Notes under the pieces: generated by a model | Told to the model about the DNA's origin: nothing | The model's database searches: none | The model's input: the letters and a program-made list of their open reading frames with translations, nothing else | NCBI GenBank assembly: GCA_945881905.1 | Contig: CAMCVV010000006.1 | Coordinates: 1 to 64,000, forward strand | Source: Paenibacillus alvei | GTDB lineage: Bacteria > Bacillota > Bacilli > Paenibacillales > NBRC-103111 | Direction: 5' to 3' | DNA length: 64,000 bases | Translations under genes and position numbers: made by a program | Shown: positions 37,681-46,286 of the stretch, in pieces | Layout of the letters: each line of letters opens with the position of its first letter | Position numbering within the stretch: the first letter of the stretch is position 1

Positions 37681-37893
37681 TTATTTAAGTATATTAAACA
37701 AAACAACAACGAGAAAAGTGAGCGGGATAAGCAAATAAATCAATAACATCGGATTGGCAATAAGTTGATGTTTTGCAGTCGCCGGATGTAATGTTTTGTC
37801 TAGTTCTTTGTGTTGCTGTCTTCTCATGATCAAAACTGAATAAACCGTCCCTACGATCATGCATATTGTTACCAAGATATATATACTCCACAT
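37681..37893 (-). CDS. Small two-pass membrane protein
   Basis: A 70-residue protein with membrane segments at residues about 3-22 and 48-68, joined by a basic loop RRQQHKELDKTLH. Function unknown. The start ATG 37893 has AAAGGAG 11 bases upstream; a GTG four codons earlier abuts that site. It forms a two-gene operon with the 104-residue protein downstream. Confidence 0.6.
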   Translation of the reverse strand: MWSIYILVTICMIVGTVYSVLIMRRQQHKELDKTLHPATAKHQLIANPMLLIYLLIPLTFLVVVLFNILK

Positions 37894-38002
37894 CCTTGTA
37901 TCCACTCCTTTGCTTGCGTTATCACTATATTTCCCTAGGTAATACAAGCCTATGTACTCGAAGTGTCATGCAACAATCAGTATTATTTTCCTTCTCGTAT
38001 AC

Positions 38003-38054
38003 AAAAAACCTACAGTAAGCATTGCATCGGCAATTGCTTCTATAGGTTTTTGTG
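38003..38054. terminator. Bidirectional terminator hairpin
   Basis: AAAACCTACAGTAAGCA pairs imperfectly with TGCTTCTATAGGTTTT; flanking A- and T-runs permit use on both strands, mainly after the 38097-38837 gene. Confidence 0.7.
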
Positions 38055-38096
38055 TTTTTTTATTTAACAGATTACTTCAATTCATACACTAAGTGA

Positions 38097-38837
38097 TTAT
38101 CGTTTTTGTTTTTGCTGATGATTAACAATTTCCGTTACTTTTTGGGAAATTCCCGCTTTGCGTTCATCATAATGTGTCTTGGTGATTGTACCATCTGCTA
38201 ATTTTTGATCTAACTGTTTCTGGATTTGAGTCTGAACTTGGTCGATAACTTTTTGAACATCTACTTTTTGGGTAGAAGCTAGATCAGCAAGTGAACTACC
38301 ACTCCTGAGCGCTTCTTTTAATTCAGTTTCAGTCGCATACCCTAAGAGATTTGCAACAGGGGCAAGTTCGAACTGAGGACCTTTATGCATTCCGTGCTTT
38401 CCTGCTTGTTTACCTGGACCCATTCCGTGAGGACCTTTTCGATCTCCCATTTTACCGAGATTTGTAGAATCAATGACTTGATCTACATTTGTTGTGAATT
38501 CTTTTCTCTGGTTCTCCATCTCAGTATTTGCTTGTTTGGTTAATTCTGTCTTCAACGCGTCTCGGGTTATTCCTTGTGCTGCAGCTACCTGTGCTAATGT
38601 CTGTCCACTGGATAGTTTCTCTTGCAAAGCGGCTTTATCTAATTTCAATAAAGTTTGAAGTCCTTCGCTGAATTGTCCTATCCATTTTAATGGATGTTTG
38701 ATTTGTTGTAGTGTGCCTGTTTCAGCACTGCTCGTCACATTAGCATATACATTCTCGGTAGAGACATATGCGCCACCTCCGATAAGTGTAAGCATAACTG
38801 CGCCGATGACAATGGGTTTAATCAACGTTTTTTTCAT
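38097..38837 (-). CDS. Exported DUF2680-like protein with His/Met-rich centre
   Basis: A 246-residue secreted protein with a signal peptide (residues about 5-28). Two copies of a helical unit occur: LLKLDKAALQEKLSSGQTLA with VAAAQGI, and LLGYATETELKEALRSGSSLA with LASTQKV. Between them lies a glycine, histidine, methionine and lysine-rich stretch (GPHGMGPGKQAGKHGMHKGP), and the C-terminus QKLADGTITKTHYDERKAG resembles DUF2680. Function unknown; HGM repeats suggest metal binding (inference). ATG 38837 has GAGAGG 8 bases upstream. It is monocistronic with a terminator downstream. Confidence 0.75.
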   Translation of the reverse strand: MKKTLIKPIVIGAVMLTLIGGGAYVSTENVYANVTSSAETGTLQQIKHPLKWIGQFSEGLQTLLKLDKAALQEKLSSGQTLAQVAAAQGITRDALKTELTKQANTEMENQRKEFTTNVDQVIDSTNLGKMGDRKGPHGMGPGKQAGKHGMHKGPQFELAPVANLLGYATETELKEALRSGSSLADLASTQKVDVQKVIDQVQTQIQKQLDQKLADGTITKTHYDERKAGISQKVTEIVNHQQKQKR

Positions 38838-39049
38838 TTCATCTTCCTCTCTTTTCAATTAAATTTAACTTACAAGATCATCATACCTGGTTGAACTGAA
38901 AACTTAATGAGGAATAACTGAATGTTTGCTGAATGTTTGATCCGATCGAATCTATATGTAAAGTTGACATCACGTTAAGGAGTAGGTTAGCATTAGTTCA
39001 TATATTTAAAATAGAACGTTATTTCTAGTTTCTAGTGCCAATTGAATAG

Positions 39050-39665
39050 ATAGGATGGTTACCACTTCAGCTAAAGAGAAAGTATGGTTGAATATATGTC
39101 GCTGAAAATGAAAATTGCGAAGAACGCAAAAAAATATGTTCACCACAAATGGTATATCTTTTTTTCTAGTGCAATCGTGTGTGCAGATTTTTTTGTACCC
39201 TTATTTCCGAGTACGACATTCGTCATTGCCTCAAGTATGCTAAAGCCAAAAAAATGGCTGACCATTGGTGTGTCCTATGCATTAGCAACAGCATTGGGTG
39301 GAATGGTATTTATTTCCCTTGTTCAATCATTAAGTGAAACGGTACTCACTTATTTCATTCCGAGTCTAACCGATGTGAATAGTTTCTCGAAGATTAAAGT
39401 TTTTATACAGAACTATGGTGTATATGGATTGTTTCTATTAGCTTGTACCCCTTTGCCCATTCGAACAGTATCCATTATAACTGCAATACTCGGTGGATCG
39501 ATACTCCATATTACCCTAGCTATATTAGCTGGCAGATTGTTGATATATATCGCTTTATCTTTTGCTTCAAGTCGCTTCCCTGCATGGTTACTCAACAGGC
39601 CTGCTGTTCGTCGTTCCCCTTTTTTAATCGAAGTATTCAAGCAGCCCGCTGAGTAACCATCCTAT
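39050..39665. repeat. 13-bp inverted repeats flanking the VTT gene
   Basis: ATAGGATGGTTAC (39050-39062) is the exact reverse complement of GTAACCATCCTAT (39653-39665). The right copy includes the stop codon of the gene between. No target duplication or transposase is seen. Confidence 0.5.
39084..39656 (+). CDS. VTT/SNARE-associated (DedA-like, YqaA-type) membrane protein
   Basis: A 190-residue protein with about five membrane segments. GVYGLFLLACTPLPIRTVSI with ILGGSILHITLAILAGRL corresponds to the VTT core of YqaA/DedA-like proteins, implicated in lipid scrambling and membrane homeostasis. The C-terminus is basic. AAGAGAAAG precedes ATG 39084; later in-frame ATGs at residues 5 and 9 are possible. 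It is bracketed by a perfect 13-bp inverted repeat and stands alone. Confidence 0.78.
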   Translation: MVEYMSLKMKIAKNAKKYVHHKWYIFFSSAIVCADFFVPLFPSTTFVIASSMLKPKKWLTIGVSYALATALGGMVFISLVQSLSETVLTYFIPSLTDVNSFSKIKVFIQNYGVYGLFLLACTPLPIRTVSIITAILGGSILHITLAILAGRLLIYIALSFASSRFPAWLLNRPAVRRSPFLIEVFKQPAE

Positions 39666-39674
39666 TCCTTCCCC

Positions 39675-40916
39675 TTATACCAAAAAAAGATTATTCATCA
39701 GACCACTACCTTGTGTATTTGTATATGTTCCTAAGTTGATCGCCTCTGCTTGCAACCTCAGTTTCACTTGTTTTGAGGAAAGAGTAGGTTCTTTCTGAAG
39801 AATTTGGGCAATCGCACCAGCAACGATTGGTGTGGACATACTCGTACCTGACATCCTCATATACCATTTGCCTACATGTTGCTTTTTCTTTTTTTTAGCT
39901 AAATAGGATTGTGGTGCAACTAATGAAGTAATATTCGTACCCGGTGCTACAAGATCTGGTTTACTTAGTCCATCATTTGTAGGTCCTCGCGATGAATATT
40001 TCGCAACTTTGTTTTTTGATGCATCAACTTGATTTCGATCATTCGTGGATCCTACTGTGATTGATTCAGGACTTATGCCTGGTGTCTCTATGGTTTTAGA
40101 TCGAGGACCCGAGTTCCCTGCAGATGTAACGACGATAATTCCTGCTCTCGTGGCTTGACGTATGGCAAGACATACTGGATCTTGGCGATAAGTTAATTCA
40201 GCTTTCCCACCAAGTGATAGCGATAGGATTCGAATGCGATATTTCTCCTTGTTTTGAATACACCATTGAATGCCGCGAATGATTGTTGAATCATACCCTT
40301 TTCCTTTTTTATCTAATACCTTCACCCCGATGATATGTGCATCAGGTGCAGGAGCGATGTACTTGCCTTTTGACATGAATCCATTACCCGCTGCATCGCC
40401 AGCACAGTGAGTACCATGACCATTGTCGTCATATGGTTTTTTTTTAAAGTTAACATAATCTTTGAAGGCTCTGATACGATTATTCGGCTTGATTAAATCC
40501 GGATGCGCATATACACCTGTGTCGAGCACTGCAATCCCTATGTTCTTCCCCGTCCATCCGCTTTGTTGAGCACTTGTAGCACCGATTGTGGGTGTAGCAA
40601 ACCTTAGGTGTGTTTGTTTTTTACGATCCGTCAAGATCTTTCGTACTGCTCCGCATTGACACAACCTCGCCAAGGATGAGAAAGGTATTTGTGTATGAAT
40701 TGCGCGAATGACATGTAGTTTCTTGTAACTTGTCATACGTCTCTTACCCATGTGCCGATCAAGCTTGATCATCATTCGGTTGCATGGTTTGGCGTTTAAT
40801 AGAACAATTACTTTAACGCCTTGAAGCGAATGGATTTGTTTTTGAGCGTTTAGTTTCTTTTGTAGATGCGAGTCCAATTTACGAAGTACATATGGTGAAT
40901 TCTTAGCCTTTCGCAT
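39675..40916 (-). CDS. aprX: Subtilisin-family serine protease, AprX-like
   Basis: An S8 peptidase of 413 residues without a signal peptide. The catalytic triad is visible: Asp in IAVLDTGVYAHPDL, His in DNGHGTHCAGDAAG and Ser in MSGTSMSTPIVAGA, with the oxyanion Asn in TSAGNSGP. A basic N-terminal prodomain of about 130 residues precedes the catalytic domain, as in B. subtilis AprX, a cytoplasmic protease. ATG 40916 is 8 bases from GAGG. It is monocistronic and convergent with the VTT gene. Confidence 0.9.
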   Translation of the reverse strand: MRKAKNSPYVLRKLDSHLQKKLNAQKQIHSLQGVKVIVLLNAKPCNRMMIKLDRHMGKRRMTSYKKLHVIRAIHTQIPFSSLARLCQCGAVRKILTDRKKQTHLRFATPTIGATSAQQSGWTGKNIGIAVLDTGVYAHPDLIKPNNRIRAFKDYVNFKKKPYDDNGHGTHCAGDAAGNGFMSKGKYIAPAPDAHIIGVKVLDKKGKGYDSTIIRGIQWCIQNKEKYRIRILSLSLGGKAELTYRQDPVCLAIRQATRAGIIVVTSAGNSGPRSKTIETPGISPESITVGSTNDRNQVDASKNKVAKYSSRGPTNDGLSKPDLVAPGTNITSLVAPQSYLAKKKKKQHVGKWYMRMSGTSMSTPIVAGAIAQILQKEPTLSSKQVKLRLQAEAINLGTYTNTQGSGLMNNLFLV

Positions 40917-41148
40917 GTGCATCACCTCGACATAACATACGACTATAGATCCTCATATGCGTGTACATATAAGCCCATTGTGGAAGAATACCGATTGACC
41001 ATGTATACACGCGTGATCGTTATGATCATTTTCCAAATACATCTTCAAATCGTAAGAAAACACAGTATTGCATAAGTTACACCATGGTGACTTCCATTAC
41101 ACCATAGTAAACTATGAACATGGATTACAGTTGAAGGGGGATATCGAA

Positions 41149-41280
41149 ATGGATAATTCTTATATGCGTCTCATCATGAATCGCCTTGATCACAAAGTCT
41201 CACGTACTCCTATGCATTCGAGTTTCCAATATATCAGACAATGTATGCTATCCAATTGGAACGCCCTTCGTATGACTTAA
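41149..41280 (+). CDS. Putative 43-residue protein
   Basis: A short frame starting MDNSYMRLIMNRLDHKV and ending NWNALRMT, preceded by a strong site AAGGGGG 10 bases before the ATG. It is basic and has no motif I recognise. The good ribosome binding site is the only support, so it may or may not be translated. Confidence 0.35.
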   Translation: MDNSYMRLIMNRLDHKVSRTPMHSSFQYIRQCMLSNWNALRMT

Positions 41281-41396
41281 ATAATATATCTACAACCATT
41301 ACACAAAGTATTTATACTGATCCTATTATGAGATATAGTAATTGTACAGATAGTTTCAATAATTAGAAAATATAGTATAACTTTGTAGGTTTCAAG

Positions 41397-41883
41397 ATGA
41401 AATTAAAATGGTTTGCTATCCTGTTAGCAATTGTGTTAATGGTTGTTCCTGTAACAACCGCATCGTCAGCAGAGACGGATATCGTAGATACGGCAATTGC
41501 TGCTGGTTCTTTCACTACACTTGTAGCAGCTGTTCAGAAAGCAGGACTTGTCGAGTATTCTTTTGTATCATGTGGTTCAAGTAAAAGTTTTGTCTACTGA
41601 TTTAAAGAGTGGCATGGAAGCTACTACATTAAATGGCAAGAACGTTAAGATCATGCTTCCTACAGCTACAGTCAACGGTGCAAGCATTGTAACTGCTGAC
41701 ATCGAAACAACTAATGGTGTCATCCATGTTATCGATGCGGTTCTATTGCCACCTGCTGATGCAAATCCGAAAACTGGTTATACTTCCAGTTCTATCTACA
41801 TGTTATTCGCTAGCCTTTCTGCTTTGGGTCTTACATCTTATTTCATGATATCTCGCAGAAAAAAAGCTGAAGGTATCTCATAA
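41397..41883 (+). pseudogene. Fasciclin-domain surface protein with NPKTG sorting signal, internally deleted
   Basis: The first frame encodes a signal peptide (LLAIVLMVVPVTTASSAE) and the start of a fasciclin domain, [20 protein letters not shown] and QKAGLVE. It then runs out of frame to TGA/TAC-type stop at about 41598-41600. The second frame, from about 41540, resumes at [19 protein letters not shown] and completes the fasciclin fold, followed by PKTG in [10 protein letters not shown], a hydrophobic segment and RRKK, a sortase-type sorting signal. About 35-40 residues of the domain between are absent, so an internal deletion causes the frameshift. It is a former wall-anchored adhesion protein. 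Confidence 0.82.
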
Positions 41884-41929
41884 TCCTATTCTTCATTGAG
41901 TGAGAGATCATACCGATATTCCTAATAAA

Positions 41930-41979
41930 AGAAGACAAAAGAAAAGAGAACAACGTTGCTCTCTTTTCTTTTGTCTTCT
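41930..41979. terminator. Long perfect hairpin after the fasciclin locus
   Basis: A 20-bp arm (41930-41949, beginning AGAAGACAAAAG) is the exact complement of 41960-41979, with a 10-base loop ACAACGTTGC. The arms are purine-rich and pyrimidine-rich. It lies where a terminator is expected but lacks a clean terminal T-run on the plus strand. Confidence 0.65.
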
Positions 41980-42089
41980 TCGCTCTTCGGATCTACCTAA
42001 GAAAGGACTGCCCTCAAAAAAGCGAACTCCTTCTCTCCATCGTTAAATCAATCAATTAACTTAAAATTAGCAATCATCCTTTCTCTGTT

Positions 42090-42269
42090 ATGTTATCTTT
42101 ATCTGCAGATAACTTGCCGGCCTTAATTGAAGCGCGTATGGCTCTCGAGCTAGGACTTGTTACCTTCGCTGCAGAGAAGATATCAGATGAACAATTAACT
42201 GAATTACCTATTGTGCTTCAATTAAACAGCCTAATTGGTATCTCTTTACCGCTATTTCCTAGGAAATAA
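42090..42269 (+). pseudogene. Fragment of a GntR-family (FCD-domain) regulator
   Basis: The frame reads LIEARMALELGLVTFAAEKI followed by SDEQLTELPIVLQLN, matching the start of the FCD ligand-binding domain of FadR/LldR-type GntR regulators (LLEARxxLE...AAxxAxxE). It ends at TAA after 59 codons and lacks the N-terminal winged helix and the rest of FCD. No ribosome binding site is seen. It is best taken as a gene relic. Confidence 0.6.
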
Positions 42270-42451
42270 TCACGTTTCGAATGATGCTGCTTTTCACTAT
42301 GTCTCTATCGTATTCGATAAACTACGCATATGTATTCTTGCCCATATATTATTTCATTACATCTAGATCACTGCTCTATATGTGTGTCATAATAATAAGA
42401 GTTGTCGAATATAGGACAACTTCCAAATCATCTTTACAAAGGAGAAAATGA

Positions 42452-43372
42452 ATGATGAGAACGATGAAGCTTGGTACTAGTTCATTAGAAGTACCCGTGA
42501 TTGCAGTTGGTTGTATGCGTATGGATTCACTAGGCAAAACCGAGGCACATCATTTTATTCAAACTGCAATAGAACATGGTGCACATTTCTTCGAACATGC
42601 TGATATTTATGGAGGTGGAAAATGCGAGGAACTATTTGCGGAAGCCATCCATATGAACGCGAATGTTCGAGATAAAGTCATCCTGCAATCCAAGTGCGGC
42701 ATTCGTAAGGGCATGTTCGACTTCTCCAAAGAGCATATATTAACTTCGGTGGACGGAATATTGAAGCGGCTGAGAACCGATTATTTGGATGTTCTTCTTC
42801 TTCACCGACCAGATACATTGGTAGAACCAGAAGAAGTAGCGGAAGCTTTCGATCTTCTTGAACGTTCAGGAAAAGTTCGCCATTTCGGTATATCCAATCA
42901 GAATCCCATGCAGATTGAATTGCTGAAGAAGTCGGTGAAACAGCCGCTTATTGCCAACCAACTGCAATTAAGTATTACCAACGCTAACATGATCTCTCAA
43001 GGATTTAATGTAAACATGGAAAATACTCACGCGGTTAACCGTGACGGTAGTGTGCTGGATTATTGCAGACTGAACGATATCACCATTCAGCCTTGGTCAC
43101 CTTTCCAATATGGATTCTTCGAAGGCGTATTCCTCGGTAACGATCATTTCTCAAAACTAAATACAAAAATCAAAGAAATCGCGGACACCTATCACGTGAG
43201 TAGTACGACGATCGTCATCGCATGGCTTTTGCGTCATCCTGCACATATGCAACCTGTCATTGGTACGATGAATATTGAGCGGTTAATCGATTGTTGTAAA
43301 GGAAGCGATGTTCATCTGACTCGTGAAGAATGGTATGGTATCTTACTTGCCGCAGGGAATGTACTTCCCTAA
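42452..43372 (+). CDS. Aldo/keto reductase (YdhF-like)
   Basis: A 306-residue NADPH-dependent oxidoreductase of the AKR TIM-barrel family. The catalytic tetrad is visible as Asp and Tyr in FFEHADIYGGGK, Lys in ILQSKCGIR, and His in DVLLLHRPD. RHFGISNQNPMQI and the C-terminal HPAHMQPVIGTMNIERL form the cofactor site. The group resembles E. coli YdhF. AAAGGAG is 8 bases before the ATG. It is monocistronic; the substrate is unknown. Confidence 0.92.
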   Translation: MMRTMKLGTSSLEVPVIAVGCMRMDSLGKTEAHHFIQTAIEHGAHFFEHADIYGGGKCEELFAEAIHMNANVRDKVILQSKCGIRKGMFDFSKEHILTSVDGILKRLRTDYLDVLLLHRPDTLVEPEEVAEAFDLLERSGKVRHFGISNQNPMQIELLKKSVKQPLIANQLQLSITNANMISQGFNVNMENTHAVNRDGSVLDYCRLNDITIQPWSPFQYGFFEGVFLGNDHFSKLNTKIKEIADTYHVSSTTIVIAWLLRHPAHMQPVIGTMNIERLIDCCKGSDVHLTREEWYGILLAAGNVLP

Positions 43373-43458
43373 GACTCGGTTCATAGCGATGTGTACATTC
43401 AAATAAGGTAGGATTAGATTCTGCTTTCGTTCTGAGCGATCTTCTCCTATACCCTTAT

Positions 43459-44901
43459 TTATTTTGCTTGTTCTACCTTTAGTAACTTACCCTTAATCGT
43501 TGTATGCTGCATCACTTCTAACACCAACGGACCCTTCCCATTTAATATTTCAATATACGTAACATGATCGTGAATCGTAATAATACCAATATCCTCTGCT
43601 GTGATACCATCTAATCTAGCGAGTGTCCCTACGAAATCTATTGCCCTCAATTTTTTTTTCTTCCCACCATTAAAATAGAGCTTCATAATTTCTTGATTTA
43701 ACTGTTCATTCTTCTCTCCTTTGGCTACGGGCTTTACGTTTGTTTTCTTTGCAAATGCTAATTTTCTGTTCTCAACTGCTTCTCGAGAAGGAGCAGCTGC
43801 TTTGGGGATGGTGAATCCAATGAATTGTTCTATGTCCATCAACCATTTCTGTTCATACGGGGTGACGAATGTGATGGCTTTCCCTCTTCGACCAGCTCGC
43901 CCTGTTCTCCCCGTGCGGTGAACATAACCTTCTTTTTCCATAGGTATGTCGTAATTAACCACATGCGTAATATGTTCAACATCGATTCCTCTTGCTGCTA
44001 CATCTGTAGCAACTAGATATCGAAACTGTGCTCTTTTGAAAGCTGACATCACTTCGAAACGTTCTTCTTGCTCCATGCCTCCGTGGATCTTATCACAACG
44101 ATATGAGAGATCGGCAAGCTGTCTGTATAATACGTTCACCTTCTCTTGCGTTCGACAGAAGATTAAGCAACTATCTGGGTTTTCTACAATGGTTACATCT
44201 TGAAGTAAAGAGAACTTATCCGCTTCTAAGACTTCATATAGCGAATGATCAATTTTTTCAGTCGTTATCCCTGTAGACTTCACTTCGATATGAACGGGAT
44301 TCTTCATGAATGTACGGCAAAGATTTTCCACATCTTTCGGCAAGGTAGCTGAAAATAACATCGTCATTTTGTTTGTAGGTAGTTTTTGGATTATTGCTTG
44401 TACTTGTTCGATAAACCCCATATTCAACATTTCATCCGCTTCATCGATTACTAAATACTTTATGTGTCCTAATTCGATTGTACCTCGTTCGATGTGGTCA
44501 AGCATTCGTCCAGGTGTTCCCACGACAACATGTGTTTTTTGCTTTAATTCAGCTGTTTGTATCACGAAAGGGGACTTCCCATAGAGCGCCACTACCTTCA
44601 CTCGTTTGAATCGCCCAATATTCGCAATATCTTCCTTCACTTGAATCGCTAGCTCTCGGGTAGGCGTCAACACAAGTGCTTGCGGTTTGTTTGCTGTCCA
44701 GTCGATCATCTCACAGATGGGAATTCCGAAAGATGCCGTCTTGCCACTTCCGGTTTGTGATTTCACGATAAGGTCTTTCTTATTTAAGGCATTCGGTATG
44801 ACTTCATGCTGAACTTCAGTTGGAACCATATAATGTAAGCTCTCTATGGCTTTAAGGATATCTTCACTTATTGAATACGCTGCAAAATGTGTGCCTTCCA
44901 T
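43459..44901 (-). CDS. dbpA: DEAD-box RNA helicase DbpA
   Basis: A 480-residue SF2 RNA helicase. Motifs in order: Q-motif [12 protein letters not shown], Walker [41 protein letters not shown], then [10 protein letters not shown] and [15 protein letters not shown]. The C-terminal domain after about residue 400 ([22 protein letters not shown]) matches the DbpA/YxiN RNA-binding domain that recognises hairpin 92 of 23S rRNA, so it acts in 50S assembly. GGAG and GAGG precede the ATG. Confidence 0.95.
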   Translation of the reverse strand: MEGTHFAAYSISEDILKAIESLHYMVPTEVQHEVIPNALNKKDLIVKSQTGSGKTASFGIPICEMIDWTANKPQALVLTPTRELAIQVKEDIANIGRFKRVKVVALYGKSPFVIQTAELKQKTHVVVGTPGRMLDHIERGTIELGHIKYLVIDEADEMLNMGFIEQVQAIIQKLPTNKMTMLFSATLPKDVENLCRTFMKNPVHIEVKSTGITTEKIDHSLYEVLEADKFSLLQDVTIVENPDSCLIFCRTQEKVNVLYRQLADLSYRCDKIHGGMEQEERFEVMSAFKRAQFRYLVATDVAARGIDVEHITHVVNYDIPMEKEGYVHRTGRTGRAGRRGKAITFVTPYEQKWLMDIEQFIGFTIPKAAAPSREAVENRKLAFAKKTNVKPVAKGEKNEQLNQEIMKLYFNGGKKKKLRAIDFVGTLARLDGITAEDIGIITIHDHVTYIEILNGKGPLVLEVMQHTTIKGKLLKVEQAK

Positions 44902-45315
44902 ATTCCTCTACTCCTTCTGAATCACATTATTCTTGATCAAACCAAATATGTGAAGTAGTCCAGCATTGATTTCACGCGATGGATCTAACTCATCCTCACT
45001 TATGATCCGTCTCAGCATATCATTCTCTAGGCGAAACCTCAATGCTGATCCAATACGTGTACAGCCACTATATAGAAGAGAAGCAAGACTTCCATCCAAG
45101 TAGCGACCGTATTACTCGTTAAGGCAAGCCCGAATGCGGATTTCTTGAATACTCCTAACATCATAAGATTCTTAGTTGAGTCTAGTGAATCATGAATATA
45201 TCCCGAAGTGGAATGCTTGATTTTTACGTGTTATCACTTATCTTTCTGAGCCCATTTGATGTGTCATCATCTGAGCTCTACCTTTCGTATTTCCTATTCA
45301 TACTGCACTTTCAGG
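44902..45315. other. Intergenic region without a supported gene
   Basis: About 410 bases. Two short minus-strand frames, 44908-45099 and 45039-45161 (the latter with a hydrophobic VATWMEVLLLFYIVAV stretch), lack ribosome binding sites and do not resemble a family I know; they may be relics of a membrane protein gene. Confidence 0.45.
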
Positions 45316-45359
45316 CAAAAAAATAACCGCGCATCAGTGTATACATCAATCCTGCGCGA
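45316..45359 (-). terminator. Terminator of the nitroreductase gene
   Basis: On the minus strand CGCGCA (45358-45353) pairs with TGCGCG (45333-45328), followed by a TATTTTTTT run (to 45316). Confidence 0.75.
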
Positions 45360-45397
45360 TCTCATATATGTATTCCAAACGGATCCTTTCCTTTCTT

Positions 45398-46024
45398 TTA
45401 CTCAAATTTATTCCAAACAATCACATCATCAACGTCAAAACGCGAGCTCTTATACCCCGGCTTCAGCGACTTCCCAAGCGCAATCAGCATCACAGGCGTG
45501 TACCGGCTTGGAATATCAAACTTCTCCACGAATGCAGCAAAATTTACCCCGCGCATCGGGCACGTATCATAGCCCATTGCACGTGCAGTCAGCATCAACT
45601 GCATAGAGGCGAGTGAAGCATTCAAAAATGCTTCGTCACGTGCTATTTGCGGATTGACATAGGCTCTGTTAATCTGATTGACTAACTGGCTCTTGATCTC
45701 GGACGTGATCCGCCCCTGAGCAACTGCTTCACTGTAAATGAGCTCAGCATTGCCGTTCGCTTCGAGATCGCCCAACACTGCAATAACGACAGATGCCTCG
45801 ACCACTTGCTTCTGGCCATATGCAATCGGCAGAAGCTGTTCTTTTTGCGCCTGTTCATCGAACACGAGAAACTTCCACTGTTGCAAATTCCACGACGACG
45901 GCGCTTGTTGTGTCACCGTCAGTAGTTGCCTGATTTCATCCTTGCTTATTTGATGTGAGGCATCATACGCCTTCACCGAGCGGCGCGAGGATACCACATC
46001 AAAAAAATTCAATTGATTCGACAT
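45398..46024 (-). CDS. Nitroreductase family FMN oxidoreductase
   Basis: A 208-residue FMN enzyme. SSRRSVKAYDASHQIS near the N-terminus and TQQAPSSWNLQQWKFLVF form the FMN-binding residues, and ARAMGYDTCPMRGV with a C-terminal MLIALGKSLKPGYKSSRF matches the family. It reduces quinones, nitro compounds or flavin. AGGAGG is 7 bases from ATG 46024. Its base composition is visibly richer in G and C than neighbouring genes, a hint of lateral transfer. It lies downstream of the HxlR regulator on the same strand, with a 17-base palindrome at 46081 in between. Confidence 0.92.
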   Translation of the reverse strand: MSNQLNFFDVVSSRRSVKAYDASHQISKDEIRQLLTVTQQAPSSWNLQQWKFLVFDEQAQKEQLLPIAYGQKQVVEASVVIAVLGDLEANGNAELIYSEAVAQGRITSEIKSQLVNQINRAYVNPQIARDEAFLNASLASMQLMLTARAMGYDTCPMRGVNFAAFVEKFDIPSRYTPVMLIALGKSLKPGYKSSRFDVDDVIVWNKFE

Positions 46025-46080
46025 ATTCAAACCTCCTAATTGATACGCTATCATTTACGCGGGAAAATTCGTCGTTTTGG

Positions 46081-46097
46081 TGAATTTCATAAATTCA
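46081..46097. promoter_or_regulatory. 17-base palindrome upstream of the nitroreductase gene
   Basis: TGAATTTCATAAATTCA is a perfect palindrome around one central base, 57 bases before the nitroreductase start. It may be an operator; its sequence differs from the putative HxlR site at 46739. Confidence 0.4.
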
Positions 46098-46286
46098 TGC
46101 CTTCATTCTTTAATGTTGAATTTCAAAGTCATTCATCTATTCTCTTGAATCATTAAATTCCGCACTGAATACATTCAAATATGGAATGATCTTGATCAAT
46201 TATGATAATGCCTGTGCATGGATAGCAGCTCACGGACGAAGAGTGAAGTCATCTTATTATGACCTAAATCACGATCGTGCGAGCTT

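Noticed and set aside
41076-41112. Repeated TTACACCAT before the 43-codon frame
   Set aside because: Only two short copies with no promoter geometry; chance cannot be excluded.
44908-45161. Two short minus-strand frames, one hydrophobic
   Set aside because: No ribosome binding site, no recognisable family and mutual overlap; kept only as a possible relic.
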